DNA of 64,000 bases from Paraburkholderia sp. IMGN_8 (GTDB taxonomy: Bacteria > Pseudomonadota > Gammaproteobacteria > Burkholderiales > Burkholderiaceae): positions 2,294,001 through 2,358,000 of the forward strand of contig NZ_CP150901.1 of the NCBI RefSeq assembly GCF_038050405.1. Direction: 5' to 3'. Shown in pieces: positions 1 through 8,102 of this stretch (its first letter is position 1; every line of letters starts with the position of its first letter). The notes beneath the pieces were generated by a model. It was not told the DNA's origin. It worked only from the letters and a program-made list of their open reading frames with translations, and searched no databases. The position numbers and the translations under genes are program-made.

Positions 1-651
1 CGCTTCGTCGTAGACGGCTTGCTTGCTGGTGGTGAGCGCGATCACGACGTCGATCGAGGCGGGGACGCCTGCGTCCACCAGCGGTTGCAGTTCGCGTACC
101 TTGCTACCGTGCACGCGCTGCGCGGCGCAAAACGCTTCGGCCCGCGCGGGCGCACTGCCCTTCACCCACACGCGCGCGTCGGGAAACAGTTCGCCGATCG
201 CTTCCAGATGGTTCACCGCCTGCGTGCCGGTGCCGATCAGCAGGAATTCTCGCGGCGTGGCTGCGGCGAAGGTCTCGATACCGAGCATCGACATCGCCGC
301 CGTGCGCCGTCCGGTCACCGTCGGCCCGTCGAGAATGAACAGCGTCTCGCCAGTGTCGGCGTCGAAGGCCATCACCTGGCCGTGGATCGTCGGCAAGCCG
401 CGCGGCGCGTTGCTCGCGCACACGTTGACCAGCTTGTGAATGGCGAGATCGGGCGCGGTGGCCGGCATCGACAGCATGATGCCGCCGTCGTTGAGCGGCA
501 CGACGAGCCGCTCAGGACTCGCGATGCGCTGTTGCGCGTAGTCGATGCTCGCGCGTTTCAATGCGCCGACGAGCGCCGCATGCGGGATCAGCCGCGCGGT
601 GGCGGCGGCGTCGAAAATCTGCGTGGTCGGGCGGGTCATAGGCGTGTTCAT
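1..651 (-). CDS. Delta1-pyrroline-2-carboxylate reductase / ornithine cyclodeaminase family (C-terminus cut by window edge)
   Basis: The frame is open from ATG at 651 down to base 1, so about 217 N-terminal residues are visible of a family usually 310-350 long. It reads as the ornithine cyclodeaminase/mu-crystallin family: an N-terminal substrate half ending in GPTVTGRRTAAMS (near residue 110-122), then the Rossmann stretch EFLLIGTGTQAVNHLEAIG (near 137-155) with the GxGxQ dinucleotide-binding signature. Members reduce cyclic imines with NAD(P)H or deaminate ornithine. The next gene, 40 bp upstream in transcription order, is a trans-3-hydroxyproline dehydratase, whose product delta1-pyrroline-2-carboxylate is the substrate of the reductase branch, so that reductase is the favoured call over cyclodeaminase. 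A second in-frame ATG at 639 is possible. The missing C-terminus cannot be judged. Confidence 0.8.
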   Translation of the reverse strand, partial: MNTPMTRPTTQIFDAAATARLIPHAALVGALKRASIDYAQQRIASPERLVVPLNDGGIMLSMPATAPDLAIHKLVNVCASNAPRGLPTIHGQVMAFDADTGETLFILDGPTVTGRRTAAMSMLGIETFAAATPREFLLIGTGTQAVNHLEAIGELFPDARVWVKGSAPARAEAFCAAQRVHGSKVRELQPLVDAGVPASIDVVIALTTSKQAVYDEA

Positions 652-691
652 TCAATCCTTGCAATGGGTTGCACAATGGGTTGCATTCAGC

Positions 692-1699
692 TCAGCGCAC
701 CAGAAAACCGTAAGTCAGCGGGTCGCATTCGTCGACGATCCAGTTGGCGAAACCATAAACATGCGCGTCGCCTTCGATCTCGGGGATCACCGCGTCGAAG
801 CGGTCGAGCTTCGCCTCCGACAATACGCGGCCCCGAAAAATCGTGCCGATCACCGATTCGTTGACGAGCGTTTCATTGCGGCCCAGTTCGCCGCGCAGAT
901 AGAGTTGCGCAACGCGCCCCGCGGTGCCGGAACCGGTCGGTGAACGGTCAACCTCCCGGTCGGCGAACACGCAGCAATTGGCCTGTGTCGAGCCTGCGTG
1001 GCGCGGCGCGTTGTCGATGATCGTGCCGTAGATATGGTTGATTTCGGGGATTCGCGGATGTTCGACCTTGAAGGCCGCGTTCGCCGCCTGTTTGACCTCG
1101 GCGCCGAACTGGATCAGGCGATCGATCTCAGCTTCGCACACGTTCAGATCGAACGGCTTGCCCGACGTATAGAAATAAAACGCGCCGCCGAACGCAATAT
1201 CGCCGCGCACTTCGCCAAAGGTCGGCGTCTGGACCGTCACGTCGCGCTGCCAGATGAACGACGGCACGTTGACGAAGCGCACGTGGCCAGCGTGATCGCC
1301 GTCCCACTGCACGAAGGCTTCGATGAAGCCGCACGGCGCGTCGATGCCGACGCGCGTTTCCGGTTCGCTGCGCTCGACCCAGCCGAGCGCGACGGCAGCG
1401 GTGGCGAGTGCGATCACGCCGTGGCCGCAGTGATCGCTATAGCCTTCGTTGTGCACGAAGATAATGCCGAAGTCGGCGTTTTCGCTGACCGGCTCGGTCA
1501 GATAACCGCCGTACATGTCGGCGTGGCCGCGCGGCTCGAACATCAGCGCGCGGCGCAAATGATCGGCGTGTTCCTTGAGCCATGCGCGGCGCTCGACGAT
1601 GGTCTTGCCGGGAAACTTCGGCAGCCCGCTTGTGACAATGCGAAACGGTTCGCCGGCTGTATGCACTTCGACCGTGCTGATCATGCGGTTCAGTTTCAT
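692..1699 (-). CDS. trans-3-hydroxy-L-proline dehydratase (proline racemase family)
   Basis: This 335-residue protein is a full-length proline racemase family member. The family uses two catalytic residues: here the first is Cys91 in DHCGHG and the second is Thr255 in DRSPTGSGT. Proline racemases and 4-hydroxyproline 2-epimerases carry Cys at both sites; a Cys/Thr pair is the known signature of trans-3-hydroxy-L-proline dehydratase, which removes water to give delta1-pyrroline-2-carboxylate. The frame stays open upstream to 1933, but family similarity starts at MKLNRMISTVEVHTAGEP, and an AGGA sits about 10 bases before ATG 1699, so that start is used. The following gene is the matching reductase, giving a two-step route to L-proline. 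Cytoplasmic. Some annotation pipelines would call it 4-hydroxyproline epimerase, which the Thr argues against. Confidence 0.88.
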   Translation of the reverse strand: MKLNRMISTVEVHTAGEPFRIVTSGLPKFPGKTIVERRAWLKEHADHLRRALMFEPRGHADMYGGYLTEPVSENADFGIIFVHNEGYSDHCGHGVIALATAAVALGWVERSEPETRVGIDAPCGFIEAFVQWDGDHAGHVRFVNVPSFIWQRDVTVQTPTFGEVRGDIAFGGAFYFYTSGKPFDLNVCEAEIDRLIQFGAEVKQAANAAFKVEHPRIPEINHIYGTIIDNAPRHAGSTQANCCVFADREVDRSPTGSGTAGRVAQLYLRGELGRNETLVNESVIGTIFRGRVLSEAKLDRFDAVIPEIEGDAHVYGFANWIVDECDPLTYGFLVR

Positions 1700-1815
1700 G
1701 CGTTGGCCATCCTGCGCGTGGACAATGGAAAGGCAATGAAAAACGTCAGCAAATGAACGCTGTCGCGGCAGGCGAAAGCGTAGCGGGCATTCAAGCCGGA
1801 TCCCGGCCCGCTCGT

Positions 1816-2448
1816 TTAGCGCGCGCCTCGGGTAAGCGTCATGCCGCGCCCAGCGTAAAAACGCGCCATCGTCGCGAACGGCAGATACATATCCGCCTGG
1901 TGCGGCGCGACGCCCGACGGGTTGTGAAACCACACGCCGCCACTGTCACGCCCGTGCAGCAAAATCAGATGCCCGCCCTGGCGCTGATTCGGCCGTTCGG
2001 GATAGCGGATCTCCGGGCTCACGGAGACGATCGTCAGCGTGTCGCCGTCGATGCGCGCGGCGATCTCTTCGAGCGGCGCCTGCGGCAACACCTCGACCTG
2101 AATGCCGAACGCCCCGCCGATCCAGTCGGCGAACGGCCGGTAGATCAAACCGTCGACACCGCCGTCGTCGCGCATCCGGTACACACCGTGGCGCAACGCT
2201 TCATCGAGCAACGCCGCACGCGGCGCGTGTTCGATGCGCCAGTAATCGAGCGCGGATTCGAGGCATGTCAGGCCGCACAGGCGCCGGGCCCAGAACCGGT
2301 AACGCTCCGGCTCGGTGAAACCGCTGCGCTGCCAACCGGGATCGTCGCACGGGTCGGCCTGTTGCTCGACAATGTGGCGCACCCATTCAGGGCTGCCCCA
2401 TTGCGTGTAGTACGGCACCTCGGTGTGGCGTAGCGTCGGTTCGTTCAT
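1816..2448 (-). CDS. C39-like cysteine peptidase family protein
   Basis: About 210 residues with the layout of the bacteriocin-peptidase-like (C39_2) fold: an N-terminal VPYYTQW strand, the nucleophile region GLTCLESALDYW (Cys near residue 58), then GGHLILLHG with the candidate catalytic His and HNPSG supplying the third residue. No signal peptide or transporter domain is visible, so it is not a bacteriocin-exporting ABC protein; a stand-alone cytoplasmic hydrolase or transglutaminase-like enzyme is the best reading. The frame is open to 2562; ATG 2448 begins right before the conserved domain, while ATG 2523 has a better GAAGA ribosome site and would add 25 residues. It lies 116 bp upstream of the hydroxyproline dehydratase on the same strand and may be co-transcribed. 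Its substrate is unknown. Confidence 0.6.
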   Translation of the reverse strand: MNEPTLRHTEVPYYTQWGSPEWVRHIVEQQADPCDDPGWQRSGFTEPERYRFWARRLCGLTCLESALDYWRIEHAPRAALLDEALRHGVYRMRDDGGVDGLIYRPFADWIGGAFGIQVEVLPQAPLEEIAARIDGDTLTIVSVSPEIRYPERPNQRQGGHLILLHGRDSGGVWFHNPSGVAPHQADMYLPFATMARFYAGRGMTLTRGAR

Positions 2449-2654
2449 GAGTCGTCGCGCGTGAAAGTCGCGTGCAGCGGGTAAGTCGTGGTCATCGGGC
2501 GGGCGGGTTTTAAGTGTGAGCATAATCTTCGCAGGCGGCTCGTTTGTCTGCAATGCCGCCACGCCTAACGAACCGGACGGTGACGGTTTTGGCGCTGACG
2601 GGCGGCGGGCGCGATACGCTTCTTACAGCCAATGCAGGTCAATGCAAGTGAGCG

Positions 2655-2787
2655 GCATTTATTCGTATCACAGATAATTGCCGTTTATTTGCCAGACAGA
2701 TATTTCGCAAATATCTGTCACACGTATATTTGACAAATATGTGTGTGACGAATAAAGTGCATTTATTCGTCTCGCGGATAATTTGCC
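2655..2787 (+). promoter_or_regulatory. hipBA control region: three stacked palindromes inside a direct repeat
   Basis: The AT-rich segment ending at the hipB start codon holds a perfect 10-bp inverted repeat (2696-2705 and 2709-2718, acagatattt/aaatatctgt), a near-perfect 12-bp one (2720-2731 and 2735-2746, two mismatches) and a perfect 10-bp one (2747-2756 and 2762-2771, gacgaataaa/tttattcgtc). An imperfect direct repeat of 28-29 bp (2655-2682 and 2759-2787, both opening gcatttattcgt) flanks the set; the second copy abuts the ATG. HipB-type antitoxins repress their own operon through several palindromes, so these are likely autoregulatory operators. Confidence 0.75.
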
Positions 2788-3042
2788 ATGATTCACCTCG
2801 TCGCCACGCCGGACCAGATGGCCCAGCTGCTCGTCGCCGGCCGGCGCCAGGCCGGCCTCACTCAGGCGGAAGCCGCCGCGCGGATCGGCGTCAGCCAGAG
2901 CCGCATCTCGGCGCTGGAAACCGATGCCGCCGCCCTCACCCTTGTCCAATTGCTGGCGTTGTGCGGCGCCTACGGCCTGCAATTGCAGGTGCGCGACAAG
3001 ATCCAGCCGGCGCCTGAGCCAGCGCCTTTGGTCGAGTGGTAA
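2788..3042 (+). CDS. hipB: HipB-like antitoxin, XRE family DNA-binding protein
   Basis: The 84-residue protein is almost entirely one XRE helix-turn-helix: helices around residues 9-65 with QAGLTQAEAAARIGVSQSRIS (helices 2-3) followed by ALETDAAALTLVQLLALCGAYGL. That matches HipB, the small antitoxin that dimerises on operator palindromes and holds the HipA kinase inactive. The C-terminal tail ends PAPLVEW; the terminal Trp is notable because in E. coli HipB a C-terminal Trp docks into HipA. Its stop codon at 3040-3042 lies two bases before the hipA ATG, so translation is tightly linked. The upstream palindromes are the expected binding sites. Confidence 0.88.
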   Translation: MIHLVATPDQMAQLLVAGRRQAGLTQAEAAARIGVSQSRISALETDAAALTLVQLLALCGAYGLQLQVRDKIQPAPEPAPLVEW

Positions 3043-3044
3043 GC

Positions 3045-4385
3045 ATGGGCCGCCAAACCCATTCGCGGGCGCTCTCGGTGTGGGCCAACGGCGAGCGCGT
3101 CGGCGCCTGGCGCATTCCCACCCGCGGTTCCATGGAGTTCGCCTACGATCCCGCCTGGGTCGCATCGCCCGCGGGCCGCCCGCTGTCGCTGTCGCTGCCG
3201 TTCACGCCCAGCAACATCGCGCTCAAAGGTGCGCGGGTGCTGAATTATTTCGACAATCTGCTGCCGGACAGCGAGGCCATCAGAAAGCGCATCGCCCAAC
3301 GCTATCAGACCGATACGCTGGACGCCTTCGATCTGCTGCAAGCCATCGGCCGCGATTGCGTGGGCGCAGTCCAGCTGCTCGCCGAAGACGACGCACCGGC
3401 CGGCGTCGAGCGGATCGAAGGCACGCCGCTTTCCGACAGCGAGATCGAAACCATGCTGGCGCGCACTGTCGGCAATCCGGCGCTCGGCGCACACGAGGAG
3501 GCGGACGATTTCCGCATCTCGCTCGCCGGCGCACAGGAGAAAACCGCACTGTTATGGCACGAGGGTAAGTGGCAACGGCCGCATGGCGCCACGCCCACCA
3601 CCCATATTTTCAAGCTGCCGCTCGGGCTGGTCGGCAACAGGCTGGCCGACCTCAGCACCTCGGTCGAAAACGAATGGCTGTGTCTGCGGATTCTGCGCGC
3701 CTATGGCCTGCCGGTCGCGAACACCGAGATCATGACCTTCGGCAAGCAGCGGGTGCTGAGCGTCGAACGCTTCGACCGGCAATTGCATTCGAGCGGGCAA
3801 TGGTTGCTGCGCCTGCCGCAGGAAGATTTTTGCCAGGTGTACGGCGTGCCGTCGCACCGCAAATACGAAAACGAAGGCGGCCCGGGTGTGCTGGACCTCG
3901 CACGGATTCTCCAGCAATCGGTTACCGCGCAGCAGGACATCGAAACGCTGCTGGCAAGCCAGATCCTGTTCTGGCTGCTGGCGGCGCCGGACGGTCACGC
4001 GAAGAACTTCAGCATTCGCCTGTTGCCGGGCGGACAGTACCGCCTGACGCCGCTTTACGACGTGATGTCGATCTGGCCGGTGGAAGGCAACGGCCCGAAC
4101 CAGTGGTCATGGTTCAAGGCCAAGCTCGCCATGGGAATGTGGTCGAGGAGCAAACACGACGCGTTCCGCGACGTGCAGCGGCGTCACTTCAATACGATGG
4201 CGCTGAAGTGCTCATACGGTGCGAACGCCGAGCCGCTGATCCAGCGGCTGATCGAACAGACGCCGGAGGTGATCGAGCGAGTCTCGGCCGAATTGCCCGA
4301 ACGGTTCCCGGGCAAAGTCGCCGAGCGCATCTTCAAAGGCCTGAAAAACTCGGCGGCCAAACTCGACAAAATGCCCGCGGCATAA
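3045..4385 (+). CDS. hipA: HipA-like serine/threonine kinase toxin
   Basis: The 446-residue protein has full HipA length. The N-terminal subdomain runs to about residue 120. Around 158-169 is ISLAGAQEKTAL, the loop that in E. coli HipA carries the autophosphorylated Ser150 (here Ser159). The kinase core shows DGHAKNFSI with catalytic Asp316 and LTPLYDV with the metal-binding Asp339, matching Asp309 and Asp332 of E. coli HipA. HipA phosphorylates glutamyl-tRNA synthetase and induces growth arrest and persistence; the same is inferred here. ATG 3045 is preferred to GTG 3036, which overlaps the hipB stop. All key residues are present, so the toxin looks active. Confidence 0.9.
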   Translation: MGRQTHSRALSVWANGERVGAWRIPTRGSMEFAYDPAWVASPAGRPLSLSLPFTPSNIALKGARVLNYFDNLLPDSEAIRKRIAQRYQTDTLDAFDLLQAIGRDCVGAVQLLAEDDAPAGVERIEGTPLSDSEIETMLARTVGNPALGAHEEADDFRISLAGAQEKTALLWHEGKWQRPHGATPTTHIFKLPLGLVGNRLADLSTSVENEWLCLRILRAYGLPVANTEIMTFGKQRVLSVERFDRQLHSSGQWLLRLPQEDFCQVYGVPSHRKYENEGGPGVLDLARILQQSVTAQQDIETLLASQILFWLLAAPDGHAKNFSIRLLPGGQYRLTPLYDVMSIWPVEGNGPNQWSWFKAKLAMGMWSRSKHDAFRDVQRRHFNTMALKCSYGANAEPLIQRLIEQTPEVIERVSAELPERFPGKVAERIFKGLKNSAAKLDKMPAA

Positions 4386-4406
4386 AGTGATGAATGGGTG
4401 ATGCGC

Positions 4407-4440
4407 GCGGCGGCGCGTCCTCGTTCCAGCGCGCCGCCGC
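4407..4440 (+). terminator. GC-rich hairpin after hipA
   Basis: A perfect 11-bp inverted repeat (4407-4417 gcggcggcgcg and 4430-4440 cgcgccgccgc) with a 12-base loop lies 21 bases past the hipA stop. No T-run follows, so it is either a weak intrinsic terminator or a 3' stability structure. Confidence 0.45.
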
Positions 4441-4746
4441 ACCTGACCGGACAAACCCGACATATTTCTCTGCAGATCAGATGCGGCGAGGTTTCATCGG
4501 TAAAATGCATTTGATGCTGAATGCATAAATGAATGTATAAACGAATCGCCGAACGTGTCCATGTCGAACCCCGCAATGACCGGCCGGTGACGGTCATGCA
4601 AAATTGCAGACCGCGATATTTTTTACGGTACATTTGCTGTCCCCCGCGTAGCCTCGCCCATGCATGGCAAACGTTCATGGCGGTGCTTCGCGTGTCGTAT
4701 AGCGTTCCCTACAGCCACCCTTTAAGACGGCGGATTTTCACGCAGT
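4441..4746. other. Gene-free stretch upstream of the BetR-type regulator
   Basis: About 300 bases between hipA and the next gene. Bases 4490-4550 and 4605-4640 are AT-rich relative to the flanks and include short repeats of gcat/atgc such as at 4504-4530; these probably hold the promoter of the downstream regulator. I see no convincing coding frame, RNA gene or mobile element here. Confidence 0.4.
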
Positions 4747-5601
4747 ATGGCCAACGAAACAAACTCACCTGACTCCATGGCAGTCGCCGAGCGTGTGCGC
4801 GAGTTGATGAGCCGGCATGGCATCGGCAAACGGCAGCAAACCACGGAGTTGTGCCGCATCCTCGATCTGAGTTTTTCGCAGGGGCACCGCAAGCTGCGCG
4901 GCAACAGTCCGTGGACCCTGTCACAGATAAAGAAGGTCGCCGAGGTGTTCGGCGAACCCGCGGCGCAGCTGTTCGGCGCACAGTCGCTCGATCCCGGCAT
5001 GGTCGGCGCGATCGCTCAGGAAGCGGTGTTCAGCATCGGTGCGATCGAGCTGGCCTGCACCGCGTGGGTCGGCGCCGCACTCGAACCCGGCAGCCGTCCG
5101 GAATTTGTCGCGTACTCGAAGCTCGGCCAATGGCGCGTCACGCGTCACGACGGCACGCTTTACCAAAGCGCGTACGAAGTCCACAAGATTGAGATCTATC
5201 CGCGCCGCGCCGAGACCGACAAGCCGACCATCGCCGTGGTCGACGACGATCAGGCCTCGGCGGACAACTTGCGCGACTACCTGGAGCGCAGCGGCTTCAC
5301 TGCGGTGGCGATCTACGGCCTCGCGGCATTCGCGGAGCAACTGCAAACGCAGATCTTCGACGGCGTGGTGATCGACTGGTTGTTCGGCTCGCAAACGTCC
5401 GCAGCGGCGATTCGCGCGGTGCGCGCGTCGGAAAATCCGGACGCGCCGATTTTCGTGCTGACCGGCGAATTGCTGACCGGCAAGGCCAGCGAATCGGAGA
5501 TCAGCCAGGTGATCCGCAACTACGACGTCGCCTGCTATGAGAAGCCGGCGCGTATGGCGATCCTGGTCGCCGATCTGTCCAAACGGCTCAACCGGCCCTG
5601 A
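4747..5601 (+). CDS. BetR-domain / receiver response regulator
   Basis: The 284-residue protein joins an N-terminal BetR-type helix-turn-helix (about residues 10-75, including SFSQGHRKLRG and PWTLSQIKKVAEVFGE) to a C-terminal CheY-like receiver (about 158-282). The receiver has the acidic pair in AVVDDDQ (167-168), phospho-acceptor Asp210 in GVVIDWLFG, Thr239 in FVLTGE and Lys266 in YEKP, so it should be phosphorylatable. Having the DNA-binding domain in front of the receiver is the reverse of the usual order. It converges on the hybrid histidine kinase gene, with stops 72 bases apart, and is the obvious partner. Start ATG 4747 lacks a clear Shine-Dalgarno; a second Met at residue 11 is an alternative. 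Confidence 0.82.
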   Translation: MANETNSPDSMAVAERVRELMSRHGIGKRQQTTELCRILDLSFSQGHRKLRGNSPWTLSQIKKVAEVFGEPAAQLFGAQSLDPGMVGAIAQEAVFSIGAIELACTAWVGAALEPGSRPEFVAYSKLGQWRVTRHDGTLYQSAYEVHKIEIYPRRAETDKPTIAVVDDDQASADNLRDYLERSGFTAVAIYGLAAFAEQLQTQIFDGVVIDWLFGSQTSAAAIRAVRASENPDAPIFVLTGELLTGKASESEISQVIRNYDVACYEKPARMAILVADLSKRLNRP

Positions 5602-5673
5602 CGCGCCGGCAAGTGGCGCTGGACGCGCTGTGTTTTCCACCCGCGCCCACGTCCATGCCGCCCACTCGCCGTA

Positions 5674-7539
5674 TCAAACCCTATGCCGCGAAGCCAACGC
5701 ACGCTGCAACGCGTTGCGCAGTTCCTCGTAATGTACTGGCTTTAATAACGCTTCGAAAAACGGCTGTGATCCGGCCGTTCCGCCCTCACCCCGGCCGGCC
5801 GTTGCACCCACCGTACCCGGCTCCGGCGCATAGGCGCTGACCACGATCACCGGCACACCCGTCGACGGCCCGCCGCGCGCGGCGAATTCCGCGAGAAAGG
5901 TATAGCCGTCGCGCCCCGGCATATGCAAATCGAGCAACACCACGTCGCAGCGCCGCGCATCGAGCCACGCAAGCGCATCGTCGGCGTTGGCGACGGCGTG
6001 CGCGTCGATCTCCATGTGCGCGACCATTTCGCTGAGCGACTCGCGAATCAGCCGGTTGTCGTCGACGATCAGCACGCATGGCCGCGCGCCGCCCGGCTCG
6101 GCGTGCGCCGCCACGTCGGACGGCGCGGCGGCAGCGACCGGCGTGACCGGAATCGTCACCGTGAAGGTCGTGCCCTCGCCTACCGTGCTGGCCACGTCGA
6201 CCGTGCCGCCGAACAGCCTGACCAGCCCCTGCACGATCGTCAGTCCCATGCCCGCGCCCTCGAAGCGGCGCGTGCGCGACGCATCCAGCTGCGTGAACTC
6301 CTGGAAGATCAGCGGAATCTGCGCGCGCGGCACGCCCGGCCCCGTATCGCTGACCACGAAGATCAGCGCCGTCGGCTGTTGCTTCAATTGCACGCGCGCC
6401 GTGCCGGTTTCGGTGTAGCGGATCGCGTTGGTGACCAGGTTGTTGACGATCTGACGGATGCGGTGCGGATCGGAATCGACAAGACCGGTTGCACCGCTCG
6501 CCTCGCTTTCGAGCTTCAGCCCGCGCGCGGCAGCGGACATCGCATGCTCGTCGACAATCGACGTCAGCAGCTCGCGCGGCTCGAAATGTTCGTGGCGCAA
6601 TTCGAGCTTGCCGGCGCCGAGGCGCGCATAATCGGTCAGGTCTTTCATCTGCGCTTCCAGATGACGCGCCGCGGTTTCGAGCCGCTGGATCACCTTGCGG
6701 TCAGCCTCGGAATGAAAGTTGAAGCCAAGCAATTCGATCGACGACACGATCGCGTGCAACGGCGTGCGCAGTTCGTGACTGATCATGCCGAGAAACGCAT
6801 CCTTCGCGAGACTCGCCTCGCGCGCGGCGCGGCTCGCCTGGTGCTCCGCTTCGAGCGCCGCATGCTGCTGATGCATCAGCCGCGTGCGGCGGCGGCCGTT
6901 GAGGACCAGCAGCAGGGTCGCGGCCGCCGACAGCAACAGCAGCAACAGTCCGCTGGCAAACAGCATGCGGCGCTTGCTGATGAAATCGCGGTTCATCGCT
7001 TCGCGGTCCGCCACATCCGCGATACGGCGGCTCAACGCGAGATCGTTGATCTCGTTCCAGTGCGCACGCAACGCCGCGACGATCTGGTTGGCGCGTCCGC
7101 GGTCCTGCGGCAATGCATCGACCTCAGGCCCGATACCGCCCAGCAGATGATCGAGCGACTGGATTTCGTCCACTTGCCGTTGCAGCAGCGCGAGCTGGGT
7201 GGACAGCTGGCGCGTCGAACCGGCCATCACGTGCAGCTTCGATTGCAGCAACTGGTAGCGCAACACCAGCCGCGGATAGTCGTCGTCGGCGCCCGACTGG
7301 TACAGCAGCAACTGGTTCTCGAAGCGGGCGTAGGCAATCTGCAATTGCGCGGCGTCCCAGTAGAAGCCGTCGTAAGTGCCGGCCAACTGTTCGGTGACGC
7401 GCGGATTGAACAGGTTCGCGTACAACAGGTAGCCGATCGCGCCGGCCGGCGCTGCGAGCGCGGTCAACCAGATCAGTACATAGAGGAAACTGCGCAAGGG
7501 ACTGCGCGCTATTTGACGATGAGAGCCTTGATCTGCCAT
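5674..7539 (-). CDS. Hybrid sensor histidine kinase with C-terminal receiver
   Basis: The 621-residue protein has a first membrane helix at about 17-41, a periplasmic region to about 190, a second helix at about 191-213, a dimerisation/phosphoacceptor domain with His255 in GMISHELRTPLH, an HATPase domain with N box NNLVTNAIRY (366-375), SDTGPGVP (397-404) and GAGMGLTIVQGL (428-439), and a receiver with Asp494, phospho-Asp537 in LLDLHMPGRDG and Lys600. All catalytic positions are present. Its start overlaps the end of the periplasmic SUOX-fold gene by 31 bases, so the two are translated from one message and may sense together. The convergent BetR-receiver gene is the likely output. The signal is unknown. 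Confidence 0.88.
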   Translation of the reverse strand: MADQGSHRQIARSPLRSFLYVLIWLTALAAPAGAIGYLLYANLFNPRVTEQLAGTYDGFYWDAAQLQIAYARFENQLLLYQSGADDDYPRLVLRYQLLQSKLHVMAGSTRQLSTQLALLQRQVDEIQSLDHLLGGIGPEVDALPQDRGRANQIVAALRAHWNEINDLALSRRIADVADREAMNRDFISKRRMLFASGLLLLLLSAAATLLLVLNGRRRTRLMHQQHAALEAEHQASRAAREASLAKDAFLGMISHELRTPLHAIVSSIELLGFNFHSEADRKVIQRLETAARHLEAQMKDLTDYARLGAGKLELRHEHFEPRELLTSIVDEHAMSAAARGLKLESEASGATGLVDSDPHRIRQIVNNLVTNAIRYTETGTARVQLKQQPTALIFVVSDTGPGVPRAQIPLIFQEFTQLDASRTRRFEGAGMGLTIVQGLVRLFGGTVDVASTVGEGTTFTVTIPVTPVAAAAPSDVAAHAEPGGARPCVLIVDDNRLIRESLSEMVAHMEIDAHAVANADDALAWLDARRCDVVLLDLHMPGRDGYTFLAEFAARGGPSTGVPVIVVSAYAPEPGTVGATAGRGEGGTAGSQPFFEALLKPVHYEELRNALQRALASRHRV

Positions 7540-8030
7540 ACGAATTTCGAGTCGCTCGAGGCGCCCGCCAGATCTGCGGGGAACGCGTCGCGCGGATAGA
7601 TAAGAAACAGCGGCCCGAAGTCGCTGATCTTCAGACGCTGCCCGTTCATGCTGTATGCAACGACCACGCCGTAGCGATCGCAGTCCGACACCGGCACGGT
7701 GTACGTATAGTCGTCGAGCGTATGGATCTCGACTTCGCTGCCGTACGCGCCGACCGTCTTCAGGATATCCGCCAGCAGCGGCCCTGTGAAGGTGGAGCGC
7801 GGCGTCCAGGTGGTCGAGGTCGTAATCGAATGGACCGGCAGCGCGAGCAGTTGCGCCTCGGTGAAGTGATACACCCCGTGCGACGCATCGGTTGTCTTGC
7901 CGATTTTACCCGTCACGTCGAGCGCTAACGACTGCGCCTGCGCGCCCCATGCGGCCAGTGCGAAAATCAGGCCCATCGCCCAGTACGCGCTTTTCCTGCC
8001 GACCATCCCCGCGGTCATCTTGGTCATCAT
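7509..8030 (-). CDS. Periplasmic molybdopterin-oxidoreductase (SUOX) fold protein
   Basis: A protein of about 173 residues with a signal peptide (hydrophobic YWAMGLIFALAAWGAQAQ) followed by a short sulfite-oxidase-fold domain: LDVTGKIGK, YHFTEAQLLALPVHSI, FTGPLLADIL and a closing YPRD...WQIKALIV. This pattern fits the small exported members of the molybdopterin-dependent oxidoreductase fold family. The usual cofactor-ligating Cys context is not obvious, so it may bind a ligand rather than catalyse. Its 31-bp overlap with the downstream hybrid kinase suggests it is an accessory sensor. Start ATG 8030 follows a purine-rich stretch; 8075 and an internal Met (MVGRKSAYW) are alternatives. Confidence 0.65.
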   Translation of the reverse strand: MMTKMTAGMVGRKSAYWAMGLIFALAAWGAQAQSLALDVTGKIGKTTDASHGVYHFTEAQLLALPVHSITTSTTWTPRSTFTGPLLADILKTVGAYGSEVEIHTLDDYTYTVPVSDCDRYGVVVAYSMNGQRLKISDFGPLFLIYPRDAFPADLAGASSDSKFVWQIKALIVK

Positions 8031-8102
8031 CTTTCTTGTTCCGTTGTTATTTGCTTTTTGCGGGCGGCTTCGCACTGTATCGACTCTCGCCGATTCACCG
8101 CG

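Noticed and set aside
692..1699. Proline racemase or 4-hydroxyproline 2-epimerase
   Set aside because: The second catalytic Cys is Thr255, which marks the dehydratase branch.
692..1933. Longer start for the hydroxyproline dehydratase
   Set aside because: The extra 78 residues overlap the end of the upstream peptidase gene and have no family similarity.
5923..7599. A 558-codon plus-strand open frame
   Set aside because: It is antisense to the hybrid histidine kinase, whose motifs are complete on the minus strand.
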